A stretch of 64,000 nucleotides of DNA from Ustulina deusta (taxonomy: Eukaryota > Ascomycota > Sordariomycetes > Xylariales > Xylariaceae): contig JAJNNX010000062.1 in assembly GCA_023159155.1 (NCBI GenBank), forward strand, positions 277,267 through 341,266, written 5' to 3'. The number at the start of each line of letters is the position of its first letter. The stretch's first letter is position 1. The position numbers and the translations under genes are program-made. Positions 45,061 to 57,000 of this stretch are shown here, piece after piece. Under the pieces are notes generated by a model. It had not been told where the DNA came from and ran no database searches. It worked only from the letters and a program-made list of their open reading frames with translations.

Positions 45061-46199
45061 GTTTTAATTAGTATTAATTTTTTTTAGTAATAATTGCTTA
45101 TTAATTTGGTTTTTTTTATATATTATACAATAAGTTATAAACTAGTATATATTTTATAGGTTATATAGTATATATTTTATACTAAAATAGTAATGTTTAT
45201 TATATATAAGTTTAAAGATATTTTTAATATAGTTTTTTAGAATATATAAAAATTGTTCTTTATTATAGCTAATATAAAAAAAAAAATTGTTATTAAGCAA
45301 AAAAAAAGCTACTATGTTTTTTTAGTATCTAGTTAGTTTAGTAGTAAAGCTATTTAGTTTTTTATTTTTTTTTGCTTTTTTTTTTTATGTTTTTTTTAAA
45401 ATAGGATATTTTTTATTTAGCTATATTTAGTATTGCTATTATACCTTTAGGTTATTTTTTTTTTAAACTTATTATTAATTACTAAGGTTAATATAGAAAG
45501 GTTTATTACAATTTTGTTTTTTTTAGCAAGGTGTGCCTAATAAATATTGTTTTTTTAGATGTTATCTAATATACTTGATTTGTTTTTTTTAGTTTTTTTT
45601 TATTTTTTTAGCTTTTATAGTAATTTAGAAAGTATGTTTAGTATTACGTTTAATATTTTTAGTATATAGTAAATTTTAAGCTAAAATTAAAAAAAGTAAT
45701 TAGTTACGTTAGTAAGTTTTAAATTAGTTTTATTTAAATTTATAATATATAATAAGGTATATATTACTATTTTTTTAGTTAGCATATAGTTTATTAGTAT
45801 ATTTATTAGTTATATATTTAATTAGATTATTTTTTATAGCTTTTTATATACCTAAATTATTACTACTACTTTTTTTTTTATTAATCCGTATTTTTTTTTA
45901 ATATTACTAGTAAGCTTAAACAGAAATATAATTAGTTTAATTTTTATTATTAAAATATTTCGGCTTAATATTAATATATTGTTTTATTTGTTTTTTAGTT
46001 AAAAAATTATTAATTTATAAGCTTTTTTGCAAATATTTACTTTAAAAAAAAAAGCTTATCTAGTTTATAGTAATAAGTAATATATTATATATATAAATAT
46101 TCTTATAATACTTTTTAGTTTTTTATTTTTTTTTTATTAGTTTAAAAATAACTTTAAAAATAAAGCTTTATTTTGCTAGTTTAGACTTTTTAATAAGTA

Positions 46200-46760
46200 A
46201 GTTTTTTATTTTTTTTATTTAAGCTAGTAAATCGGTTTTTTTTTGTTGCAATGCTTTAATCTTATAGTTAAACCAAGCTATTTTATAGCGTAGCTAGCCG
46301 GCTATTCTAATATATATTTTTAAAGCTTTTAAAGTATATAATATTTCTAGTTTTTTAAATGTTTTAATTTTATTATCTATTTTAGTAATGCTTTTGCTAT
46401 TAATATTATATTTTAATAGCTATACTAATAAAAAAGCAGCAAAAGATTTTAAAGCGTTAATATAAACTTTTGCTTTATTAAAAATATTTATTATTGTTTT
46501 TATATATTTTACGTAAGTATTAAAATTATTACTAAAAATAATTATATTATTAATATAAGCTTATATAAAAGTATAATGTATAAAAAACAAGCGGTCTATA
46601 AACTTTTGTATAAATATTAATAAGTTTTTAAATTTTATTAATATTATGTTTAATTTTTTAAAGCCCTAGGAGCTAATAATAACTATTTTATTGCAATATT
46701 CAAAATATACTAGTAGTTAAAAAAAAAAACTTAATATATTAAATAATATAAACTAAAGTT
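46200..46760 (-). pseudogene. Reverse transcriptase relic of the gypsy element
   Basis: Minus-strand reading gives FKKLNIILIKFKNLL..FIQKFIDRL, then AYINNIIIFS, then LKSFAAF and RIAG-stop-LRYKIAW. The catalytic YIDD has become YINN (complement of 46546-46557), both by G to A. AG-stop-LR stands where AGWLR is expected, a TGG to TAG change. The pattern is that of the fungal gypsy subgroup with LKALETYLGLTGWLR. Confidence 0.85.
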
Positions 46761-47673
46761 TACTAATTATATTTTTAATTATATTATTTTAGCTAAGTAG
46801 TAAATATATATTTAGTACTATAATTTTGTTTAATAGTTGCAGATCTATTACTAGTTAATTTTTTTTAGTATTATTAATTGTTTTTTAAATAATAAAAACA
46901 AAGCAAACAACTAAAGTAAGTTTATTTATAAACATAAGTTTTTTTTAGATATATATTTTGTTATATTTAGTATTAAAAAACTTGCAATTTTTAATATTTA
47001 ATAAATATGCTTTAATAGTTTTAAGCTAATCTTGCTATTTATTTATTAGGTTTATTTGTATTTTTTGATTATCTAATATAAATATAATGCTTTTATTGCA
47101 AAAAATATCATACTTATTGAATAGTTCGTAGATTCTCTCTGCTTATAGCATATTGTTTGCTATTATAGCTATTCTAGCTATTAATCTAATTATAAATATA
47201 CTTATTAGTCTTATTATTTTATAAGATAGTATATTTATTTGTATAACTAATATAGTTAAATTGCTTGTTTGTTTTTTTATAAAAAATATATATATTTTTC
47301 AAGTTTTCTTTTTGTTTAAATATTTTACTATTTTGGTCCAGTTTTTTTAGCTTATATTATTTTTTTAGTAGTTTATAATGTTTGCCTAATTAATAACTTA
47401 AATAAGTTTGTTTTTTTAGTACTTAAAAATAGTTTTTAGTTTTTTATTTTTTTGTATTATAATTAGCTAAATATATAGGTTATAAATTATAACCTTCTTT
47501 AATAAATATTTGTTTAGCGTTATATTATAAGCTATGCTTTGTTTTTTGTCAAAGTAGTATAGCTTTGTTATTTTATCTTTTTTATTAATAAAAACTAGCA
47601 AGTTAACAAACCTTACATTTATAAATATTATTATTATAGCAAGTATAACTATTATATATATTACTAACACTTT

Positions 47674-47868
47674 TTAGATTAGTACTATTAAAAATAGCTT
47701 AGTTTTTGTTTTATTTTGTACCTCTAGTCCTAGTACTAACCTAAAAACATATATTTTTTTTATAAAGTTAATTTTAACTTTATGTTTTAATATAAATTTT
47801 GTTCCGATTAATATTTTTAGTTTTAAATTATTAACTATGTTTGTTGTTATTATAAAGTGTCCGAACAC
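47674..47868 (-). pseudogene. Retropepsin-like relic of the gypsy element
   Basis: A 64-codon open piece reads NNLKLKILIGTKFILKHKVK then INFIKK, resembling the end of a retroviral-type aspartic protease (ILIGTDFLxKHKAKIDF). The active-site DTG is not identified in this piece. Position before the RT in the reading direction supports it. Confidence 0.6.
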
Positions 47869-50696
47869 TATGCTTTTTTTAATATGCTTTTTAATATATA
47901 TATTAAAATCTACGGTTTAAATAACTACTAATTATACCCCTACTTTATTAATAAGTATAGAGTTAATACGTTAGAATTTTGGGTTTTTTGCAAAATTTTT
48001 AATAAAACTTTTGTTTACTAGTATGCTAAAATATTCTATATCTAGACAAACCTTAATTTTGGGGCTTTTAATATTGTTTTAAACAAAAATTTAAAAATAT
48101 ATAGTTTTTTTTTCGATCTTTTTCTTAAGTAATAGTTTTAGGTTTGCTTTAATAACTTGTTTTAGTTAGATATTAATTCTTTGTTTAATTAGTTTTAGTA
48201 TAGTTAGTATTATTAATACAAAATCTACTTATTTAATATTTTTTTTATTTAATCTAGCTTGTTCTATACAAATATTTTTAGTATAGTTTTTTATTATTTC
48301 TATTAAATAAAATATAATTCTATACTTTATATAAGTTCTTAATATTATGCTTAGATCTATTAGTATATTTTTATTTTTTAATATAGCATTTTAATTATAT
48401 ATCTAATAGCTATTTATTTTATTATATTTAATAGCTATATATATTTTATTAGTTATTTTTACTTTTTTTTTATTAAAACAAATATATTTTTTTATAGTTA
48501 GGTTTTTAGTTTTATTACTATTATTAGAATCTATATCCTAAACAATTTTTTTGTTATAATAACCTTATAATTTATTTATATTTAGTTTTTGCTGCTTAAA
48601 ACATTAATAATATATTTATTGCTTTTATTAATCTTTTTTGTTTTAGTTATCAAACCTAATAATATATTAATTATTAAACCTAATATTATGCTAGCTATTT
48701 TATTAGTATATTCTAGGGCAGCTATTGTTTTATTTTTAGTTGTTTTAGTTGCTTTATCCCTTGTAACTTAGCAATAGTGATCTAATTTACTATAGTTAAC
48801 CTTATTTGTAGTAAAATGTTCTAGAATCCTAACGCTTTTAACCGAAGTTTTATTGTTATAAAATATTATTATTTTTATAGTTCGGCTGGTTTTATTAGAA
48901 CTAGTTAATATTAACTACTTTTTATTTTATTCTTTTGCTACTTTAAGCATAGTATCTAGTTTTAGATATAATTACTATTGTCTCCTTAGTTAATACTAGT
49001 TATTTTTCTTTTAACTTTTTTAAGTATTTATTAATAACCTATTTTACTACTAGTTTTAACGTAAGTTTTTATAACTTAAATAATAATAAGTTCTATAATT
49101 ATATTAATAATTATAAATCTTTAGTATTTTCTTAAGCTTTATTATACTTAAAAGTTTTTATAGTATAAGTTCTAATAAGCTTTTTTTATATAATATCTTT
49201 TATTATATATTTATAAGTAAAAAACCAAGCATTTGCTATATTTAGTTAAATATTCTATTTTTTAATTAGAGCTCTTATAAATACTAATAAGGTTGCTTTA
49301 TGTTTTACTATATTTTTTTAAATAATTATTAAAACTATTATTATAGTATATCTTTTTATAAAAAAGTCTATTTTTTTATAGCTATTATAATAAACTTGTC
49401 TTTTATATTGCTCCATTTTTTAAAGTATTAAACTTAAAAATAAATATTTATATAGTTAGTATTCTTATTTTTATAAAAAATTATATAATTTTTACTAGAT
49501 TTTTTTAGTATATTAAGCCAAAAATATCCAATTTTTAACAGTTTTATTATTAAAAAGCCTATATAAGTTATTATAAATAACTATTTTGTTATAATAGGAC
49601 TTTGCTTCTAAGTTATATCTAAATATTATTAAATAGTAGTAATAAGCTAGGTTATATTATAAAGCATCCTAGCTACTTATAAATTAATATTAGTTATATT
49701 TGCTAAGTTTTAATTTATAATAGTAGTTTTTTCTTACTATTAAATAAATCTAGACTTTTTTATTAATATAGTGATTAGTTTTTTTAAGTAAGCTAGCTTT
49801 TTTTTAGCTTCCAATTATTAGTAAATATAGTTTTTCAAAGTCTAAAGTTCCTACTTATAAAAATAGTTGTCTAATTCTTTACTAACTATAGCTTTGCAAA
49901 AAATCTTTCTAACTTTAATATAAATATTATTAAAAATATTGTCTAACTGCTACTTTTTAGGTATTAGCTCTTTTATAGGATCTAGTTCTTTATTTTTGTT
50001 AAAAAAGCAGTTAAAAGTATTAAAAATCTTTTAGTCCTAGTCTAGTTAAATAACTTTAGCAAAAATATACTTATATATGTTACTTTTATATTTAATGTTT
50101 TAATAATTAAAATTATTAAAAAAAAAATTATAAATTTGTTTAACTTAAATTAGAACAAGCAGTATTATATATATTAATTTTACTTTAATATTTGATTTAT
50201 TTTTTTTTAATTTTTATAATTATATTGTTATATTATAATTTATTTAAAATATTATTTTTTATATTAGTTCTAGCATTTAGTTATAGAATTAACATATTTT
50301 ATCTTTTTTATAGTGTAGCAAATAGTAGTTATTATTTTTAAAGCAGAGCTAAAGTATTCTATACTTCTTTTTTGTTTTATATTACTATATGGCTACTAGA
50401 GCTTAAATTAATAAAAAGTTAAAAGTTAAAGCATAACTATTTAGTTGTTAAACTTAGCTATAATAGTTATTTAAACTTAGGTTAACAACTAAAGTATAAT
50501 AACTTATTAATTCTGTTTATATTAAGCTAAATACAAAAGTATTATAGTTAAGTCTAAATTTAATATTACTGCTTAAACTTTTCTAAAGCATAACTTTATC
50601 AAGATTTTATTAGTAATAAATAGTTTAACAAGCCTAAATATATGTGCTCCCTGTAACGCAGAAATTAAAAGTTTGTATTAGCAAATAGGCACTATT

Positions 50697-50861
50697 TATT
50701 ACAGCAATTTAGTTACTTATTAAAAATAATAATTATTATATAAAATATAAATAAATAATCTTTTTTTTTTTAAATATAAAATCATAAGAATGTCTACCTA
50801 CTTATAAACATAATAAACATATTTATGGCTATGGCTGACATATCCATGGTTATGCCTATCA
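50697..50861 (-). repeat. Gypsy element 5' LTR (right copy)
   Basis: 165 bp, begins TATTACAG (from TGTTACAG) and ends GCCTATCA. Less mutated near its right end than its partner. Confidence 0.92.
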
Positions 50862-51244
50862 ATAAAAACTACTAGTAGTTTAAGCTAGTTAATTTAACTA
50901 CATATATATTAAACTTAAATAATAAACTTTTAAATAAGTTTAATTACTAGATTTTATTCATAATTATAAATATTAAACTATTTGTTTTAAAATAGTTAAA
51001 GCAAAGTTTAATAGCTATAAAAAAAGCTTATTAAAATAATAAAAGTTATTTTATTTATAGCTAAAAAGAATATTTATTTATAAACTGCTTTAATTAAAAG
51101 TTTAAAATTATTAATATTTAGTTTTTTCAAAAAATGAGATAAAACAATAAATAGAACGAGCAAAAATGTTTTTATTTGTTTTTTTAATTATTTTTAAAAT
51201 ATTTACATAGTTATAAATTAATAGTACTAAAAAAAACTTTACTT

Positions 51245-51708
51245 TTAATATATCTTATAAGCTAGTTTTATATATAAGCTTGTTTCGCACTTTCTTAGCA
51301 GTACTTCATTTATAAATTTATATTAGAAAATATTTACTTTACTTTTAAATACTTTTATTAAAATCAGTTATATAAACTTAAATTTTTAGACTTTTAGAAA
51401 TATAACTAAATAATGCAATTAAAAATAACTTTTCTAATTTTATACTTCTTTTATTTATAGTGTTATAAAAAGTACGCTAAAATGATCTTTGTAATTTTTT
51501 AATATAAAATAATTCATATAAATAAAATAGTTACAAGATTAAAAAAAGAATTTTTAAATATAATATTTAGTTAGATTTTTAAAAAGATAAATTATAGTTT
51601 TATATAACCTTTTTAAGTAAAGCTATTTAAAAAGGAATATATATAAAGATTCAGCTAAGAAAGTGCAAAATAAGCTTATATATAAAACAAGCTTATAAAA
51701 TATATTAT
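51245..51708. mobile_element. Foldback palindromic element, copy 6
   Basis: Left CTTATAAGCTAGTTTTATAT then AAGCTTGTTTCGCAC; right AAGCTTATATATAAAACAAG then CTTATAAAATATATTAT. Internal landmarks (CGCTAAAATGATC) match the family. Confidence 0.8.
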
Positions 51709-51758
51709 ATAATGTTAAAGTTTATTTTTATTTAATAATTATTTATAAGTTAGTTTAG

Positions 51759-52972
51759 TAATATAAGTTTTAAATAGAGTAAATACCTTAGTATATAAAA
51801 TATTTGTTTTGCTTTTTATTTATTAATATATATAAATTAACTATAATATATAAAATTAATTTAAATTAATTAGAATTATTTTTATGAAACGTTTAAATTT
51901 TATATTTTGTATTATTATAAATACTATTATGTTTTTAATTTATTTAGGTTTGTTTTACTAAATAACTATTTTGATTTTTATTATTTAATTTAACTTTAAT
52001 AATATGTTTAAACTTTTAAAAGGTTTAAGTTATATTTTTAATAAAAGGTTTTTTATGCTATAATTACTTGTTTTTAGTTTTATGATATTTGCTTAAAATA
52101 TATTTAGTTTTTTAAAACTAAACAATGTTTTTATAATTTTTTTACTATTTAAAAAGATAAATCTAGCTGTTTTAAATATTAATTAAATATTTTATTTTCA
52201 AAATATATATATAAATATATTTAAAAAGCTAACTATAAAATTTTATTGTTTAATACAGGTTTAATATTATTATACTAAATTTTTAATATATTTTTTATAG
52301 TATTAATTTAAAAAATTGAAACTTATATAATGAATAAATAAATATATAAAAAGTAATAATATTATTAGTTTTATGATATCTTTTAAATTTTATTAAAAAT
52401 TCAAATATTTTAGTTAATATTTAATTATTTTTAAAAAACTTAATAATTTACTTTGTTAATAAAGCAGTATTATAATATTATAATATAAAATGAACTTTTT
52501 ATATGAAAATAATATATAGTAATACTACTTAACTTTATAAATTAATGGCTTAGTTTATAATAATTTAATTCTTATTTTTTAGTTTAATTTATTTAAAATA
52601 TTTATATTTTTTAGTACTAATAATGATTATTTTAAATACAATTATATTATTTATATGTTTAAATTATTTATAATAATTTATAAAGTTGTTATTAAACGTT
52701 TATTAGTAATTAAAATAATAATTAAAAAGTAATACTTTTTTAAATAAACGTTATATAACTAATATTATATAGAGTAGCAAGTTTTTAAAAGAAGAATGTA
52801 AAATTATATTTTCTAGTTTAAATAGCTAGCTATAAATTAGTTTTTTTTAATTTATATTTTATATTATAATTGTAAAAATATATATGAGTAAAGTTAAAAA
52901 CTAGAAAGTTAAAAAAAAAATTTTTTATACTGAGGTATTTTATTTTTTTATGGATTATATTATAATAGTTAG
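51759..52972. mobile_element. TIR DNA transposon, copy 2 (about 1.2 kb, reversed)
   Basis: Its right end (…CTGAGGTATTTTATTTTTTT then ATGGATTATATTA) is the reverse of the left end of copy 1 at 32386. The match runs inward through AATAGCTAGCTATAAATTAG. Its left end matches the right end of copy 1 (ATTTTATATATTATAGTTAA in copy 1). It is about 300 bp shorter than copy 1. No frame. It abuts the family-B LTR at 52971. Confidence 0.7.
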
Positions 52973-53190
52973 TATAGTCTTAGCAGGACTAATAAAGATT
53001 TGAGACCTATATAGCAATAAAATAGGAAGCTTACATATAAACTAACCTATAACTTTGCAGCTATATATATAGAGTTTATATTTATTTATTTTATAAATTT
53101 TGATTTTGAATTTTTTTTTTTTTAGCTTAAAGTTTTTATTTATAACATTAATAAACTAGTTATAAAAGCTTTATTTAATTAATTATAATA
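52971..53190 (+). mobile_element. Family-B LTR, RIP-degraded copy
   Basis: TATAATAGTTAGTATAGTCT opens it, then CTATATAGCAATAAAATAGG and AACTTTGCAGCTATATATAT, ending ATTATAATA. 220 bp against 234 at 35658. It touches TIR transposon copy 2 on its left, which seems to have inserted at the LTR edge. Confidence 0.7.
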
Positions 53191-53699
53191 CTACTTCAAG
53201 TTTATTAATTATTTATAAATAAGTATTTAATAAATATATATTTTTAATATTGCTATAATTATATATTTTATAATATAAATTTAACTTTAATATAACTTTA
53301 AAAGAAACTTTTAACTTTTATATTATTTAAAAATGAATAACCTATAAAAAACCTAACTTTAAAAACCTTAAATCTAGGTTTAATTTTTAAACAATTAAAA
53401 CAATTTTAGTTGTAAAATATAGCTAACTTATTACGTTTAAATAATGTTAAAAAAATTTTATAAAGAAAAAAGAAAACTTAGCACTAAACCTTTTTATAAA
53501 TATTTGAAATAAATTAATACTTGAAAAAAAACCTAAAAACAAAAAGATTTAAACAAAAATTTAAATAACTTAATATAAGTAATATATTTAAAAATATATT
53601 AAAAAATATAAGCACTAATTAAACTTATAACTTTATATTAGTTTTAATAGAACTTCTTTAATAAAAAAAAAATAAAGCGTTATTTTTTTATTATGTTTA

Positions 53700-54045
53700 T
53701 TTTAGTGCTTTTAAAAAATAAAACTTTATTTAATAACTAAGTTTATAAAGTAATAAAAAGGTTACACAAAAATATTACTATTTTTTAAACTAAAAATACT
53801 TGATTTTAATATATTATAAACTAGTTAAAAAAATAGACTAAAAAATTTATGAAAATATATTTTTATTTAATTAAAAAAATATTTAATAATATTATTAAAA
53901 TAATTTAAGTTTTATTAATAGTTTATTATAATTTTCATTAAACTATTACTATTTATAAAACTTCTTAAACTTATATATATAAAACTAATAAAAATATAAA
54001 CTATAGAATTATTTATTAATAAAATTATTAAATTAATATATAACA
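53700..54045. repeat. Dispersed repeat, partner of 40,290-40,746
   Basis: Same word order as its partner, ending AAATTAATATATAAC. Transition differences dominate. Confidence 0.6.
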
Positions 54046-54080
54046 TTAAATAAACTTATAAAAACTACTTAGAAGTTTCT

Positions 54081-57000
54081 GTAGGGGTAGGGGTAGCGGT
54101 AACTTTGCTGCTCCGTTTTTATTAACTATATATATACTGTTCTATGTAATAAGCCGCTCATACTATAAGCGTTTTATGTTTTAAGCGGCTTATAAAATAA
54201 ACTATAAATATACTGCTTTTTTTTTAATGTTTGAAGTTCTTAGCACGTTATATAAAAATAAGTAGTAATATTGCTGCTTAGATCAAATAAGTAGCAAATT
54301 TGCTGCTTATCTAGTTAAAGCTATAAATTAGCTAAAATATTCTAAAAGTTAGAACGCTCCATTTTAATAAGCGGTAAATTTGTTGCTTATTAGGTTAAAG
54401 CTATAAATTAGCTAAAACGCTCCAACTTTTAAAACGCTCCATTTTAGTAAGCAATAAAACTAAAGCTAAAAACTATATAATATTAGCATAAGTAAAACAT
54501 AAGCTACAAAATATATACGAGCTAGCGTTATTAAATATTTAAGCTATAATATAATTTAAAAATATATATCTAAAAAAATAAGTAAGCAGCCCTAAAATAT
54601 ATAAATTTAAATAATTTATAAATATAAATATTTTTGTTTTTATTATATTTATTAAAAAAAAATTTTAAATTTATATTGTTAAAATTTTTTTTTTCTTTTT
54701 TTTCTTATTTATTTTTTTTCGGCCGTCTGCCCGCCTGCTTGCCTGCTCGCCCGCCCGCCCACTACTGCTTCCGCTTCTACTTCTACTTTTATTTCTGCTA
54801 TAAAAATAGTAAGCACTATGTTTATTAGTAGTGGGGCCTTAAGCCTAATAAGGTTAAAAGATAACCTTTTTATATATATAGCTATTATTATATTTATATT
54901 TATATTATAATTTAATATAATAATATTATAGCTTAGTTTATATTAGTATTAGCTTAGTTTATATTAATATTATAATTTAGATTATATTTAAATATAATAT
55001 AATAAAATAATATACTATATTAATAAAATATTATAAATAAGCTATAAAAAATTACTATTATTAAAAACAATAATATAAAACTAAAAAAAACGCTCTTGCT
55101 CTTAGGACATAAAAAGCATAATTATTAAAAATATTAGTATACTTAGTATAAATTTATTATATATTCTAACTGCTATATTAATTAATATATAAAACAAAAA
55201 TAAAAGAAAACTATTTTAAATTTCTAAATAATAGATTTTTTATTATTATTATTATATTACAGCTATAAAAACTAATACAATTAAAGAAGTACTTAGCAAT
55301 ATTAAGCCTATATTATACAAGTTTATACAACCTTATTAATATTTAGTTAATAATTAAAAAGATTTTCAGGCCTATATATTAGCTAATATAAAAATAAATA
55401 ATTATTAGTAAAATAATAGTATAAAAACATATATATATATAAAATATAAATATTTAAGCTTTAATATTATATAAAAACTACTTTAAGCTTATATTAAGCA
55501 GCCTAAAAACAAGGTCCTTTTAGATACTAAAGTTATACCTTTTTTTGCTTGCTTATATAATTTTGCTTACGCTGCTTAATTACTTAAAAACTTTTTTTTA
55601 GTATAAAAATATATATAAAGCTATATTAATTTTAAAAAGTTAAGCTTTTTAAAATAATATTATATAAAATATAAAATAAAACGCTTTACTAATTTTAATA
55701 TAACTAAAATTTTAATATTTATTATATATTATATAAATATATTTTAAAAGCTAACGTTTAAAGTAGCAAAATAGCTTTAAGCCAAAGAAGTAATATTAGC
55801 TAAAGCATTAGTTTAGTATTAAAGAATTTACGATTTTTATTTTGTTATGCTAAAAAAACTAAAGCTTTTGGCAGTATTAAAAAACTATTTTTTTAAAGTT
55901 TTTAAATACTAGTATAACTAGAAGTATTCTTACAAAAATAATATAGCTATAAAAGCTACAATTTATAATATATACTTAAAAGTAAAATTGTTTATTTTTT
56001 AATAAAGAGCTAACAAATATACTAGAACGCTTTAAAATTACAAAAATTTTTTTTTTTTTTTTTTTTTAGTTATATAACTTTTAAATATAAAAGATTTGTT
56101 ATTACTATTTTACTAAAAGCTTTTAAGTATTATTTTAGGCTTTTATATTATTATTATTGTTAAATATTCTATTAGCTTTTATTTTTTTAGCTTTTTTTTT
56201 TTTTTTTTCAAAATTTAATTTTTTTTTAGCAAATATTATATATTAAAAATTATAGTATGCCATTTTTAAATTTATAAAAAACTATATAAATATTAGTTAT
56301 TAGAAATATTTAAATATTAAAAGCTAAATATTTATTTATATATATTAAAAAACTTAAGTATATAAGTAAAATATTAAAAACGTAAGTAATAATAATAAGC
56401 TTTTTAATTTAACTATATTTTATATATACATATATATTTAAAAAAAATATAGCTATAATAAAATAATAAAAATAAATATTTTAAGTAAAAAAGTAGGTTA
56501 ATACTATAGCGCTTTTTTATTACTCTAATTAAGCAGTAGTAACTTTAGTAATACTTTTAATATAAAATAAAAATAATTTATAACTTAACTATAACTACTA
56601 ACTAATACTAATACTAGGTTATACTTTTTAATTTTTTTTTTTTTTTTTTAGATCTGTACTAAATTACTTTCTAATGTTTTGTTACTTTTTTTATATATTT
56701 TTTTTTCAGACTCTATATCTACCAAAACCTTTTTTACGCTATTATTTTTAGTTTTTTAATTCCTTAAAGCATTACTTATATATATATTTTTTTGCTACTT
56801 TGGCTTTTTTTTAATTAGCTTTACTTTTTTGCTACATTAATTAGTTTAAATGCCAAAAGTTAATATATTAATTTAAACGCTAAAAGTTAACAAAAATATT
56901 ATAAATAAAATATTTGTTCGATTTTTAAAAATATTAGTTTTATATTTAGTAAATATATCTTGTTTAATTTTATTTAATTTTTTATTTTTAATTAGTACTG

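Larger units (their letters stand above)
41368..50861 (-). mobile_element. RIP-inactivated Ty3/gypsy LTR retrotransposon, 9.5 kb
   Basis: The two 165-bp LTRs (41368-41532 and 50697-50861) align without gaps, and about twenty differences are all transitions. Their ancestral ends are TG...CA, and ATAAA flanks both (41363-41367 and 50862-50866). Coding relics run on the minus strand in Ty3/gypsy order: protease-like (about 47,870-47,670), reverse transcriptase (about 46,760-46,200), integrase (about 45,060-44,690). A gag would be expected right of about 48,000. About 2 kb between integrase and the left LTR encodes a coiled-coil-rich frame (about 42,200-41,700). Every frame is riddled with stops. 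Confidence 0.92.

Noticed and set aside
47467..48771. Short open frames in the AT-rich block as genes (47467-47670, 48589-48771)
   Set aside because: Low-complexity Ile/Leu/Asn-rich products lying within the gypsy element; 47674-47868 is kept only as a protease relic.
54081..54100. GTAGGGGTAGGGGTAG as telomere repeat
   Set aside because: Not TTAGGG and only two units; it is the end of a candidate transposon.
54634..54828. 64-codon frame with Phe/Tyr-rich and Pro/Ala-rich product
   Set aside because: Produced by a polypyrimidine run and a CCGCC-type simple repeat; no gene features.
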